A program made the translations under genes and the position numbers. A stretch of DNA of 14,064 nt from Candidatus Latescibacterota bacterium (GTDB lineage Bacteria > Latescibacterota > UBA2968 > GCA-2709665): assembly GCA_030746455.1 (NCBI GenBank), contig JASLMQ010000860.1:1-14064 (forward strand), read 5' to 3'. Shown in pieces: positions 1-6,814 of this stretch. The stretch's first letter is position 1, and each line of letters starts with the position of its first letter. Below the pieces are notes generated by a model. The model was not told the origin of the DNA and made no database searches. It saw only the letters and a list, made by a program, of their open reading frames with translations.

Positions 1-1441
1 CGGACCCAGCCTCCATGGCTGTGAGGAGTATGTCGGTCCGAGTTCCGTAGTCGTCCTCCGGCGAAGGTACGGCGACTTCTCCGACCTCGAAGGTACGGTG
101 CGGATAGACGGCCCGTCGGCTGATGCTCTCCACGCCGAGCAATCCCGGCAGGAGCGAGTGTCTGGTGGCGCTGTAGTACTCGGACATCGGGTTTTCGATC
201 TCGAGGACCGGGGCATCCGGATGTCGCATGCGAACGGTCAGATCGTTGTGGGACCCGAGGATGGGCAGAAAGAGCTCCTGGAACCCACAACCCACCATCA
301 GGTTTCGGACGCGGTCCGACAGGTCCTCGGCAGGTGCGGATTTCCCGACCGTGAAGTCCCTGGGCATCTCGGGCGCGAAGGTGTCGTAACCCGTGGCGAT
401 GATGACGTCCTCGATGAGGTCGACCGTATGCAGAATGTCGTCCCGGTAAGGGGCCGGGCGCGCCCGGACCCTGTCGTCTTTCACGGCGATCTGTCTGTAG
501 CCCATCGCCTGGAGCGCGGTGACCACCTGCTCGGGCGGGACCTCGTCGCCGGCGATCCTTCGGATCTCGTCGAAAGAGACCTCGATGGGCTCGGTCTGGT
601 CCGCCGGACATCGGATCTCGCGACCCATCGGCGTGTCGTACGGGTAGCGGACGGTCACGGGCTGGATGGTACCGCCCCGGTCGGCCATGTTCGCCGCCAT
701 AATCGCCATGCTCAGCAGCACGGATTCGAGCTGCGTGCCCGTGGCCTCGCAGAACAGGAACGAGTCTCCGACCTCGACGCGGCCAACGGTCTGGCTGTTG
801 ATGACCGGCGGCATGGAGAGAACGGCCCCGCGGTCATCCCGCAGGAAGGGGTACCTGTCGAACCCCTGGAGCAGGTGCGCGTAGGTCCTGCCGGTGGGGT
901 GCTCGCGCAGGATCTGGTTCAGGTTCATCTCGACGTCGAACTCCAGCGGCACGAACGCCGTTGCCTCGGGATCCACCGCTTCATAGTGCACGGGGTAGCG
1001 GATGTCCGCAGCGTCGTAGATTCCGATGGCCACGGCACTCCGGCCTCTGCCGTAGTTCTCTGTCAGGCGCTCCTGGGCTTCTATCAGCTGCTCCAGGGAA
1101 GCCCCGTCGATGTGGACATCGCTGCAGGCGAAGGCGGCGATGTAAGGTCGGATGAGGCGAAGCGAGGCGTCGACCACCACCTCCCCCTCCGATCTCTCGG
1201 ATTCGAGGAAGTCGTAGTCCCCATAGTGACCCAGCCGGTATCCCTTGAGCAGACGGGCGATCCCTTCGGCGCACCAGAGATCAGGGCGGTTGGTGTCCTT
1301 CAGCTGGATTCGGAGGTGCTCGCCGTCCTCCTCCTTGACTTCGGCCTTCGCGATCTCCAGGGCACGCTCGAGATCATCCGTGCTGTAGGGCTGTCCGGCA
1401 AGGCGTTCGAGGTCGCTTCTTATCACTGTGATCGTTGGCAT
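1..1441 (-). CDS. pheT: Phenylalanyl-tRNA synthetase beta subunit, archaeal/eukaryotic type (3' end outside window)
   Basis: Beta subunit of the alpha2-beta2 PheRS that charges tRNA-Phe in the cytoplasm. The frame opens at ATG 1441 (start MPTITVIRSDLERLAG) and stays open for 480 codons to the window edge, so the C-terminus is missing. Bacterial PheT is about 800 residues and begins with an OB-fold/EMAP region; this protein instead begins directly with the short archaeal-type N-terminus. A region near residue 165 (FDVEMNLNQILREHPTGR) is also typical of archaeal and eukaryotic beta subunits. A B5-like domain lies around residues 265-330. The segment PYRDDILHTVDLIEDV near residue 332 is the conserved start of the synthetase-like core. 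A ribosome site AGAGGA lies about 7 nt before the ATG, and the start is 19 nt after the pheS stop, so the two genes form one operon under the T-box upstream of pheS. Identification is by recognised family motifs. Confidence 0.93.
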   Translation of the reverse strand, partial: MPTITVIRSDLERLAGQPYSTDDLERALEIAKAEVKEEDGEHLRIQLKDTNRPDLWCAEGIARLLKGYRLGHYGDYDFLESERSEGEVVVDASLRLIRPYIAAFACSDVHIDGASLEQLIEAQERLTENYGRGRSAVAIGIYDAADIRYPVHYEAVDPEATAFVPLEFDVEMNLNQILREHPTGRTYAHLLQGFDRYPFLRDDRGAVLSMPPVINSQTVGRVEVGDSFLFCEATGTQLESVLLSMAIMAANMADRGGTIQPVTVRYPYDTPMGREIRCPADQTEPIEVSFDEIRRIAGDEVPPEQVVTALQAMGYRQIAVKDDRVRARPAPYRDDILHTVDLIEDVIIATGYDTFAPEMPRDFTVGKSAPAEDLSDRVRNLMVGCGFQELFLPILGSHNDLTVRMRHPDAPVLEIENPMSEYYSATRHSLLPGLLGVESISRRAVYPHRTFEVGEVAVPSPEDDYGTRTDILLTAMEAGS

Positions 1442-1460
1442 CGTCTATTCCTCTGATCCA

Positions 1461-3023
1461 TCATTTCTCGTTGCGAACGAAGTCGAGATCGGCGCTGAAG
1501 AGGTGCCGGATGTCGTCGATTCCCAGCGCGACCATCGCCATACGGTCTACCCCCAATCCCCAGGCGATGACGGGTACGTCCACGCCCAGGGGGCGGGTGA
1601 GCTCCGGACGGAACAGGCCCGCCCCGCCGAGCTCGATCCAGCCGCGAGTGGGATGCTTGGCCTGGAGCTCCACCGAGGGTTCGGTGAAGGGGAAGTAATC
1701 GGGAACGTAGCGGACGTCCTTGGCCTGGGCGATCTCCAACGCGAAGAGTTTCAGCAGGCCCAGCAGGCTGCGGAAGGTGATGCTGTGGCCGAGAACGATT
1801 CCCTCCACCTGGATGAAGTCGGCCGCGTGGGTGGCGTCCACGTCGTCGGGGCGGAAGCACCGGGCGATGGCGAAGTACTTCCCCGGGATATGCGGCCCCG
1901 CTGCGAGGGTCCGCGCGGAAAGGGCCGTGCCCTGCGTGCGCAGGATCAGTCGCCGTGAGCGGTCCGGGTCAAAGGGATACCGCCAGCCCCGCGAACCGGT
2001 GTCGCCGCCGTCTTCGTGAGCGCGTCCCACCTGCGAGTAGTACGGCTCTTCGGTCGTCCTGGCCTGACGGGGCGTCTTGATGTAGTAGGCGTCGTGGATG
2101 TCGCGAGCCGAATGGAACTGAGGCATGAAGAGGGCGTCCATGTTCCAGAACTCGGTTTCCACAAGAGACCCCTTCATCTCCTCGAAGCCGAGAGACAGCA
2201 GCTTGCGGCGGACGCCGTCCAGGTAGGAGCGATACCCGTGGTGCCGGCCCATCAGGATCCTCGGCGGCTTGAGCGAGAGGTCGTACCGCCTAAAGGACAG
2301 GCTCTTCCACGCACCGTCCTGCAGCATCTCGGGAAGCATCCGCGAGACCTCCTCACCCGTTAGGCCCTCCCGAACGATTCCCTCCAAGGTGTGGGCCCCG
2401 GAATCCGTCAACCGGTAGGCTCGCCCGGCTCGTTCGTCCAGCCGCACAGGCGCCCTGCCCTTGCCGCGCTTCCGGGTCTTGCTCTGGACGTACTCCTGGA
2501 CCTCTTCGGAGAGCTCCGTTAGGGGAATCGATTCACCGCCTTCGCCGAAGCGGTCGTACAGACCGGGGATGAGGCGATCCGTATAGAACGCGGCCTTCTC
2601 CGGATCGGCGATCGTGATGGTGTCCCCTTCGGCTGCCACAACGCCGTCGCCTCTCAACCCGCCGAAGGCGCTTCCCCACTCGCCCTTGTCGAAGCGGTCA
2701 TCCTGCTGGAGCTCCTTGAGCGTTGGTCCCGGGGACTGAGCGGCGCGTGTCACGAGGGCCGTCTCGGGTGTTGCCCCCTTGCGGGCGAAATCGAGCCCGT
2801 TCTCGGTGAGGGACACGGTGGCCACAACCGCCTCGCCGGTGACCTCGAGAAGGCCCTTGGAGAGCAGCCACTCCACTGCCCGCCGAATCTGGCCGGACCC
2901 CAGGCCGGCCAGACCGAGCAACTCGCCGTCGGAACGCTCGGGGCGGTCCTGGCCTTCGAAGGCCAGGAGGGTCCGGATCTCGAGGGGGTGTAGGGATTCG
3001 AGATCCACACTGAGATCAGCCAA
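1461..3023 (-). CDS. pheS: Phenylalanyl-tRNA synthetase alpha subunit, archaeal/eukaryotic type
   Basis: Catalytic subunit of PheRS, a class II aminoacyl-tRNA synthetase. At 520 residues it is much longer than bacterial PheS (about 340) and matches the archaeal type. Residues 1-70 form a winged-helix unit (HPLEIRTLLAFEGQ, then a second helix ending LLSKGLLEVTGE), and further nucleic-acid-binding repeats extend to about 270. The catalytic core follows: FHSARDIHDAYYIKTP near 301, motif 2 (YFAIARCFRPDD, then ATHAADFIQVEG near 397), the ELGGAGLFRPELTRPLG stretch, and motif 3 GLGVDRMAM near 491. The start is a TTG preceded by AGGGAG at a spacing of 7 nt. The stop TGA is 19 nt upstream of pheT. Expression is likely controlled by the T-box leader and promoter upstream. 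The archaeal form in a bacterial T-box operon suggests ancient transfer of the synthetase, which is inference. Confidence 0.95.
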   Translation of the reverse strand: MADLSVDLESLHPLEIRTLLAFEGQDRPERSDGELLGLAGLGSGQIRRAVEWLLSKGLLEVTGEAVVATVSLTENGLDFARKGATPETALVTRAAQSPGPTLKELQQDDRFDKGEWGSAFGGLRGDGVVAAEGDTITIADPEKAAFYTDRLIPGLYDRFGEGGESIPLTELSEEVQEYVQSKTRKRGKGRAPVRLDERAGRAYRLTDSGAHTLEGIVREGLTGEEVSRMLPEMLQDGAWKSLSFRRYDLSLKPPRILMGRHHGYRSYLDGVRRKLLSLGFEEMKGSLVETEFWNMDALFMPQFHSARDIHDAYYIKTPRQARTTEEPYYSQVGRAHEDGGDTGSRGWRYPFDPDRSRRLILRTQGTALSARTLAAGPHIPGKYFAIARCFRPDDVDATHAADFIQVEGIVLGHSITFRSLLGLLKLFALEIAQAKDVRYVPDYFPFTEPSVELQAKHPTRGWIELGGAGLFRPELTRPLGVDVPVIAWGLGVDRMAMVALGIDDIRHLFSADLDFVRNEK

Positions 3024-3096
3024 GAAGTTTCTCCCTCTGTTCAGGTCATCCCACCCCGGCGTCGGAGGCCTGCGTCGAGACCTCGATTCCGGGGCG

Positions 3097-3137
3097 GAAA
3101 ATCAGAAAGCCCTTCCATCCACTAGGGACGAAAGGGC
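3097..3137 (-). terminator. Intrinsic terminator of the pheST T-box
   Basis: On the minus strand GCCCTT (3137-3132) pairs with AAGGGC (3115-3110), with an inner TCC/GGA extension, and is followed by TTTCTGATTTT (3108-3098). The 5' arm overlaps the CGTCCCT that forms the antiterminator, so the two folds exclude each other as a transcriptional T-box requires. Confidence 0.8.
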
Positions 3138-3391
3138 ACGATAGCCTTCCGCGGTACCACCCTGATTGCGCTCCGGGAGAGCGCCGCTCTGTGGGCAGCC
3201 ATCACTGCCCTCTCTCGTTCTACGGCGAGATCGGCCGGCGCGGCCTACTAGCGGCAGCGGCTCCGCATTCAGCCTTGCAGCTCAGGAGGGAACTTCGGCT
3301 GCTCATACCGTGGGCGCGTTCTCAGTCCGGGACACGCCCTCCCTGTCCGGCCGGGGACAGCTTACTTTCCTCCGTCACAGCTTTGCGTGAG
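3097..3391 (-). promoter_or_regulatory. T-box riboswitch, tRNA-Phe specific, controlling pheST
   Basis: The minus-strand leader carries the exact 14-nt T-box AGGGTGGTACCGCG (3163-3150). Its partner CGTCCCT (3130-3124) completes the antiterminator: AGGG pairs CCCT, GCG pairs CGT, and UGGUACC is bulged. The bulge UGGU would pair with an ACCA acceptor end, fitting the A73 discriminator of tRNA-Phe. The leader begins with GACGGAGGAAAGTAAG, containing the AGTA of the Stem I specifier loop. GCTG (3361-3358) pairs with CAGC (3301-3298), leaving CGAAGTTC on the 3' side; TTC at 3292-3290 is a Phe codon in the specifier position. GGAGG near the leader start pairs with CCTCC after the specifier. An alternative terminator follows at 3137-3097. 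Uncharged tRNA-Phe should stabilise the antiterminator and allow pheST transcription. The distal Stem I fold is my hand-drawn approximation. Confidence 0.93.
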
Positions 3392-3420
3392 AAAATAGGC
3401 GTCGGGGCCCGAAGTGTCAA
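3392..3420 (-). promoter_or_regulatory. Sigma70-type promoter of the T-box/pheST operon
   Basis: TTGACA (3420-3415), a 17-nt spacer and TATTTT (3397-3392) on the minus strand, placing the transcription start right at the beginning of the T-box Stem I. The -35 is perfect and the position is exactly what the riboswitch needs. Confidence 0.8.
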
Positions 3421-3433
3421 GGAAAAAGGCCGG

Positions 3434-3462
3434 TTGATTTCGGCTATCGTGATTGTTACCTT
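3434..3462 (+). promoter_or_regulatory. Candidate promoter for the histidine kinase gene
   Basis: TTGATT (3434-3439), 17-nt spacer, TACCTT (3457-3462). A second perfect TTGACA on the same strand (3464-3469) has only a poor -10 (TACAGG at 19 nt). Either could serve the kinase gene; the leader before the chosen start would be about 125 nt. It diverges from the pheST promoter. Confidence 0.4.
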
Positions 3463-3594
3463 GTTGACACCTCAAGATTGGTTTGGGGTACAGGAACCGA
3501 CCCAGAGGGATGCACGACCTGTGCCGGCTTACGGGCTCCGGTGGGCATCCGGACATACAGACCGGCTCTCAGCGGGGCCCGAAAGGACCTGTTG

Positions 3595-5700
3595 ATGCAC
3601 GAGGAACCGACAAGGGACGAGCTTCTGGAAGTGGCGGCCGACCTCAGGAAGCGCATCGCGGAGATGGAGGCGAAGGAGGCCCGTTCGGCCTTCTCCGAAG
3701 AGGCCTTCCGACAGAGCGAGGAGCGCCTTCACCAAGTCATCACGAACGCGCCGATCGTCCTCTGGGCCCTCGACCGTGACGGTGTCTTCACCCTGTCGGT
3801 GGGCAAAGGGCTTGAGGCCATGGGGCTGCGGCCCGGTGAGGTGGTCGGTAGTTCGTTGTTCGAGGTGTACGCCGACCATCCTCAGATCCTGGAGGACAAT
3901 CGTCGTGCCCTGTTGGGCGAGTCGCTGGGCTCGACCGTTGAGGTGGGAGGACTTGTTTTCGCCTGCCAGCTATCACCATTGCGCGGCCCCGACGGGGAGG
4001 TAATCGGCGCGATTGGCGTGGCGACCGACATCACCGAGAGCCGAAAGATCGAGGAGGCCCTTCGAGAGCGAGAGGCGGCCCTGGAGCAGCAGACAAGGCA
4101 GCAGGAAGGGCTGCTGAGGATCAGCCGAGTCGTGCAGGCCCTGTCGGGTCCGGCAGATCTGGAAGCCGTGGTGAAGGTCTGCTCCGATCAGCTCAAGAGG
4201 CTGGGCATGACCATCGACGGTCTGGCGATCCAGAGGCTGATCGACGAGGAAGAGCGAAGGTTCGAATCCTACGAGGTCCAGCCCTCCGGTCGGATCAACC
4301 GGATGGACGTCACGCTTTCCAACCTGTTTCCTGTCTGGGAGTCTGGCAAGTCGCTGTACCGCCCGGATCTGGAGGCGGACCTTGGCGGGCTGACCCCCGC
4401 GGCCTGGGAGCGCATCTGCGACCGCTATGGAGTTCGGATCCGATGCATTCTGAACGTCCCCCACAGCATGGGGTTGGTCTCGCTCCTCAGTTCGGAGGCG
4501 AATGCCTTCAGCGACACGGACATCGCCTTCGTGGAGCAGGTGGGCCAGATGCTGTCACTTGGTATCTCCAGGGTGGGCGACCTGGAGCGGCTTGAGGCCC
4601 GAACCGACGCGCTGACCGAAAGCGAGGAGAGGTTCCGGAAGGTCTTCGAGGAAGGGCCCCTGGGGATGGTGCTGGTGAGCCCGGACCTGCAGTTAATGGC
4701 GGCGAATGAGGCCTTCTGCCGCATGGTGGGTTACACGGAACCGGAACTCATCGAACGGGCCCTGGCCGAGCTCACGCATCTGGAGGATGCAGCCGGGGAT
4801 GCCGAGCGGATGCGAGAGCTCATGGCCGGTGAGATCCCCGTCTACGAAACCGAGAAGCGATACGTCAACGGGGACGGATCGACCCTGTGGGCAGATCAGG
4901 TTGCCTCGACGGTGCGAGATCGAGATGACCGGATCGCCTACGGGCTGGTGATCGTACAGGACATCACGGACCGAAGGCGCACGGAGCAGGAGCTCGTCCG
5001 CCTCGAGCGGCTTCGTGCCCTGGGGGAACTGGCCGCGGGGGTGAGTCACAACCTTAACAACATGCTGACAGGCATCCTGGGCCCTGCCCAGCTGGTCAAG
5101 CACCTCACGGACGATCCCATGGTGCTTCGCGAGGCAGATATCATCATCAACTCCTCCAAGCGGGCGGCGGATCTGGTGCACCGTCTCAACCTCTCGGTTC
5201 GGGGCAAGGACGACGGCGAGGTGTCGGCTGTATCCGTCAACGAGCTTGTGGAGAGCGTGATTGACGAGACCCGACCCCGCTGGAAGGACGAGCCGGAATC
5301 TCGGGGCGTCCACATCGATGTGGCAACCGACCTACGAGATGTGCCTCCTGTACGCGGTACCCCCTCCAAGCTCCACGACGTCCTGGTCAACGTTCTCTTC
5401 AACGCCGTTGACGCCATGCCAGAGGGTGGGACGGTCACGCTGTCGACCCGGCCAGATGGGGCATTTGTCGAGGTCGGTGTACGCGACACGGGGGTCGGCA
5501 TGGATGAGGAGACACGCCGGCGCGTGTTCGAGCCCTTCTTCACAACGAAGATGGACGTGGGAACCGGCCTGGGGCTTTCAACCGTGTACGGAACGATCAC
5601 CCGATCGGGAGGTACGGCGCAGGTGGAGAGTACGCCGGGCGAGGGCACGGCCTTCTCGTTCCGGCTCCCGGTGTGGGACGATGCTCCCCCGGAGTGCTGA
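3595..5700 (+). CDS. PAS-GAF-PAS sensor histidine kinase (orphan)
   Basis: Sensor kinase of 701 residues, predicted cytoplasmic since no membrane segment is visible. A short N-terminal coiled coil (to about 35) leads to PAS1 (about 40-150, ending GVATDITESRKIEEAL), a second coiled coil, a GAF-like segment (about 170-335), and PAS2 (about 345-465, ending VIVQDITDRRR). The transmitter follows: H-box GELAAGVSHNLNNMLTGI with phospho-acceptor His near 485, N-box NVLFNAVDAM (Asn near 603), G1 DTGVGM near 631, F-box EPFFTTK and G2 GTGLGLS near 655. There is no receiver domain and no adjacent response regulator, so the partner is encoded elsewhere. I chose ATG 3595 because GAAAGGA lies 7 nt upstream and the protein then starts with the coiled coil; the same frame is open back to a TTG at 3478 that lacks a ribosome site. 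The stimulus is unknown. A perfect hairpin terminator follows. Confidence 0.9.
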   Translation: MHEEPTRDELLEVAADLRKRIAEMEAKEARSAFSEEAFRQSEERLHQVITNAPIVLWALDRDGVFTLSVGKGLEAMGLRPGEVVGSSLFEVYADHPQILEDNRRALLGESLGSTVEVGGLVFACQLSPLRGPDGEVIGAIGVATDITESRKIEEALREREAALEQQTRQQEGLLRISRVVQALSGPADLEAVVKVCSDQLKRLGMTIDGLAIQRLIDEEERRFESYEVQPSGRINRMDVTLSNLFPVWESGKSLYRPDLEADLGGLTPAAWERICDRYGVRIRCILNVPHSMGLVSLLSSEANAFSDTDIAFVEQVGQMLSLGISRVGDLERLEARTDALTESEERFRKVFEEGPLGMVLVSPDLQLMAANEAFCRMVGYTEPELIERALAELTHLEDAAGDAERMRELMAGEIPVYETEKRYVNGDGSTLWADQVASTVRDRDDRIAYGLVIVQDITDRRRTEQELVRLERLRALGELAAGVSHNLNNMLTGILGPAQLVKHLTDDPMVLREADIIINSSKRAADLVHRLNLSVRGKDDGEVSAVSVNELVESVIDETRPRWKDEPESRGVHIDVATDLRDVPPVRGTPSKLHDVLVNVLFNAVDAMPEGGTVTLSTRPDGAFVEVGVRDTGVGMDEETRRRVFEPFFTTKMDVGTGLGLSTVYGTITRSGGTAQVESTPGEGTAFSFRLPVWDDAPPEC

Positions 5701-5727
5701 GCTCCGGCCGGCGGGAGGGGGCACCAT

Positions 5728-5760
5728 ACGAAGAGCCCGGACGTTGTCCGGGCTCTTCGT
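5728..5760. terminator. Bidirectional hairpin terminator between convergent genes
   Basis: A perfect 15-bp inverted repeat (5728-5742 and 5746-5760) with a GTT loop, GC-rich core AGAGCCCGGAC. It sits 27 nt after the kinase stop and 59 nt beyond the TAG that ends the full-length DedA-rhodanese frame, so it can serve both convergent genes. The following T-run is poor on both strands. Confidence 0.75.
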
Positions 5761-5819
5761 CATTCTCGCCAGGAATAAGGCTGGGAAGGGATCGGCGGCT
5801 TTCGGGGTCAGCGCTCTTC

Positions 5820-6752
5820 CTAGGATGCCAGGGGGAATCCCCGGCTTCGCCACGCCCCGAATCCACCCTGAAGGGAGTGGACGCGGCTGAAGCCCATCTG
5901 CTTGAGTCGCAGCGCCTCACGGGCGCTCGTCGCCTCGTTGGGTCACGTGCAGAAGAGCACGATCTCCCGATTGTGAGGGATCTGCCTGAGCGCCGGCTCG
6001 AGTTCGTCGATGTCCAGCCGGACCGAACCCGGGATGGTGCGAGGTTCGAACTGCCTATCCAGGTCGGGGCGAAGGTCAACGACCATCAGGTCTTCACCCT
6101 CGTCAAGCCTCTTCCGAAGCTCTGCCGCAAAGATCCGACTGCCGTGCAGGCTGCGGGTGGGAAGCCAACGCATCAGGGTCTTAAACCCGACAAAGCCGGC
6201 TGCACCGGCCACCAGGATCACGATGACCCAGTGGCCCAGGTTCCGGGCCATCGGAAGCAGCCGCTCGAGCTCGGATCTGAGAAAGTAGCCCAGCAGAATG
6301 AAGACGGATGCCCACACGGCTGCCCCGATGGCGTTCAGGAGCAGGAACCGATTTCTGGGCATCCTGATGACCCCGGCGACGGGCGCGGCGATGGCGTTCA
6401 GGCCGGGCACGAATTTCGAGAGGAGCAGAGAACCGGCGCCGTGGCGTGTGAAGGTATCCTTGGTCTTGCGGACACAGACGTCCGGCTCGAACGTGATCCG
6501 GCAGAGGGCGGTGAGGACGCTGGACCCACGGTAGCGGCCCGCCTCATACCAAAGAGCGTTGCTCAGGAAGGACGCACCGGTCGCGAGCGCGATCGAGACG
6601 AAGAGATCGAGCTGGCCCGAACCGGCCACCGCGCCGGTAGCGATAAGCACTGGGGAGGCCGGCAGGGGGATGCCGATCTGGTCGGCGAGGACCCAGAGGA
6701 AGAGCACGATGTAGCCGTGGTGTAGAAGGAATTGAATGGTCTCGTTCACCAA
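5820..6752 (-). CDS. DedA-family membrane protein fused to rhodanese domain; in-frame TGA at the active-site loop, candidate selenoprotein
   Basis: Two-domain protein of 310 residues if the internal TGA is read through; without readthrough it stops after 269. Residues 1-195 are DedA (SNARE-associated, PF09335 type), a polytopic inner-membrane family that includes undecaprenyl-phosphate flippases. Visible are WVLADQIGIPLPASPVL, the KFVPGLNAIAAPVAG loop and several hydrophobic segments. Residues 205-310 are a cytoplasmic rhodanese domain: DLRPDLDRQFEPRTIPGSV, then REIVLFCT, then TGA (5945-5943, codon 270), then PNEATSARE and HSLQGGFGAWRSRGFPL, ending TAG at 5822-5820. Relatives read CxCPNEA here, so TGA replaces the second Cys. 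The 40 codons after TGA are undamaged and end close to a terminator, which argues that they are translated. The start is TTG 6752 with AGAG about 10 nt upstream; GTG 6749 is an alternative. Sec insertion, a fresh nonsense mutation or a base-call error remain open. Confidence 0.8.
5908..5929 (-). promoter_or_regulatory. Candidate bacterial SECIS hairpin downstream of in-frame UGA
   Basis: Immediately 3' of the TGA, the minus strand forms CG-AGCGCC / GGCGCT-(G)-CG, 8 bp with one bulged G, around a five-base loop CGTGA (5921-5917). The loop starts 22 nt after the UGA and has a G in its first two positions. This meets the loose published bacterial SECIS rules (UGA-to-loop spacing of roughly 16-37 nt, small loop with an early G, stem of at least 4 bp). 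Hairpins of this size arise easily in GC-rich DNA, so this is suggestive only. Confidence 0.4.
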
Positions 6753-6814
6753 CGTCGCCGTTCTCTAATGGTTCCAGTCGTCGTCCGGGCCCCCGGAAGC
6801 TCGTGATGGCGTAC

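Noticed and set aside
98..1456. Long plus-strand ORF of 452 codons opposite pheT
   Set aside because: It is a mirror of the pheT coding strand, a common artefact in GC-rich DNA; its translation has no recognisable family, while the minus strand is clear PheRS beta.
3478..3594. Upstream extension of the histidine kinase to TTG 3478
   Set aside because: No ribosome site and no domain in the extra 39 residues; ATG 3595 has a good GAAAGGA site.
5728..5760. Perfect 15-bp inverted repeat as mobile-element end or CRISPR unit
   Set aside because: Single copy, 3-nt loop, between the ends of two convergent genes: a terminator explains it fully.
5943..5945. TGA in the rhodanese explained by UGA reassignment (Trp or Gly code)
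   Set aside because: Several intact genes in the window end at TGA with proper neighbours, so UGA is a stop in general use.
5673..6725. Plus-strand ORF of 350 codons over the DedA-rhodanese gene
   Set aside because: Low-complexity charged translation without motifs; the minus strand carries DedA and rhodanese signatures.
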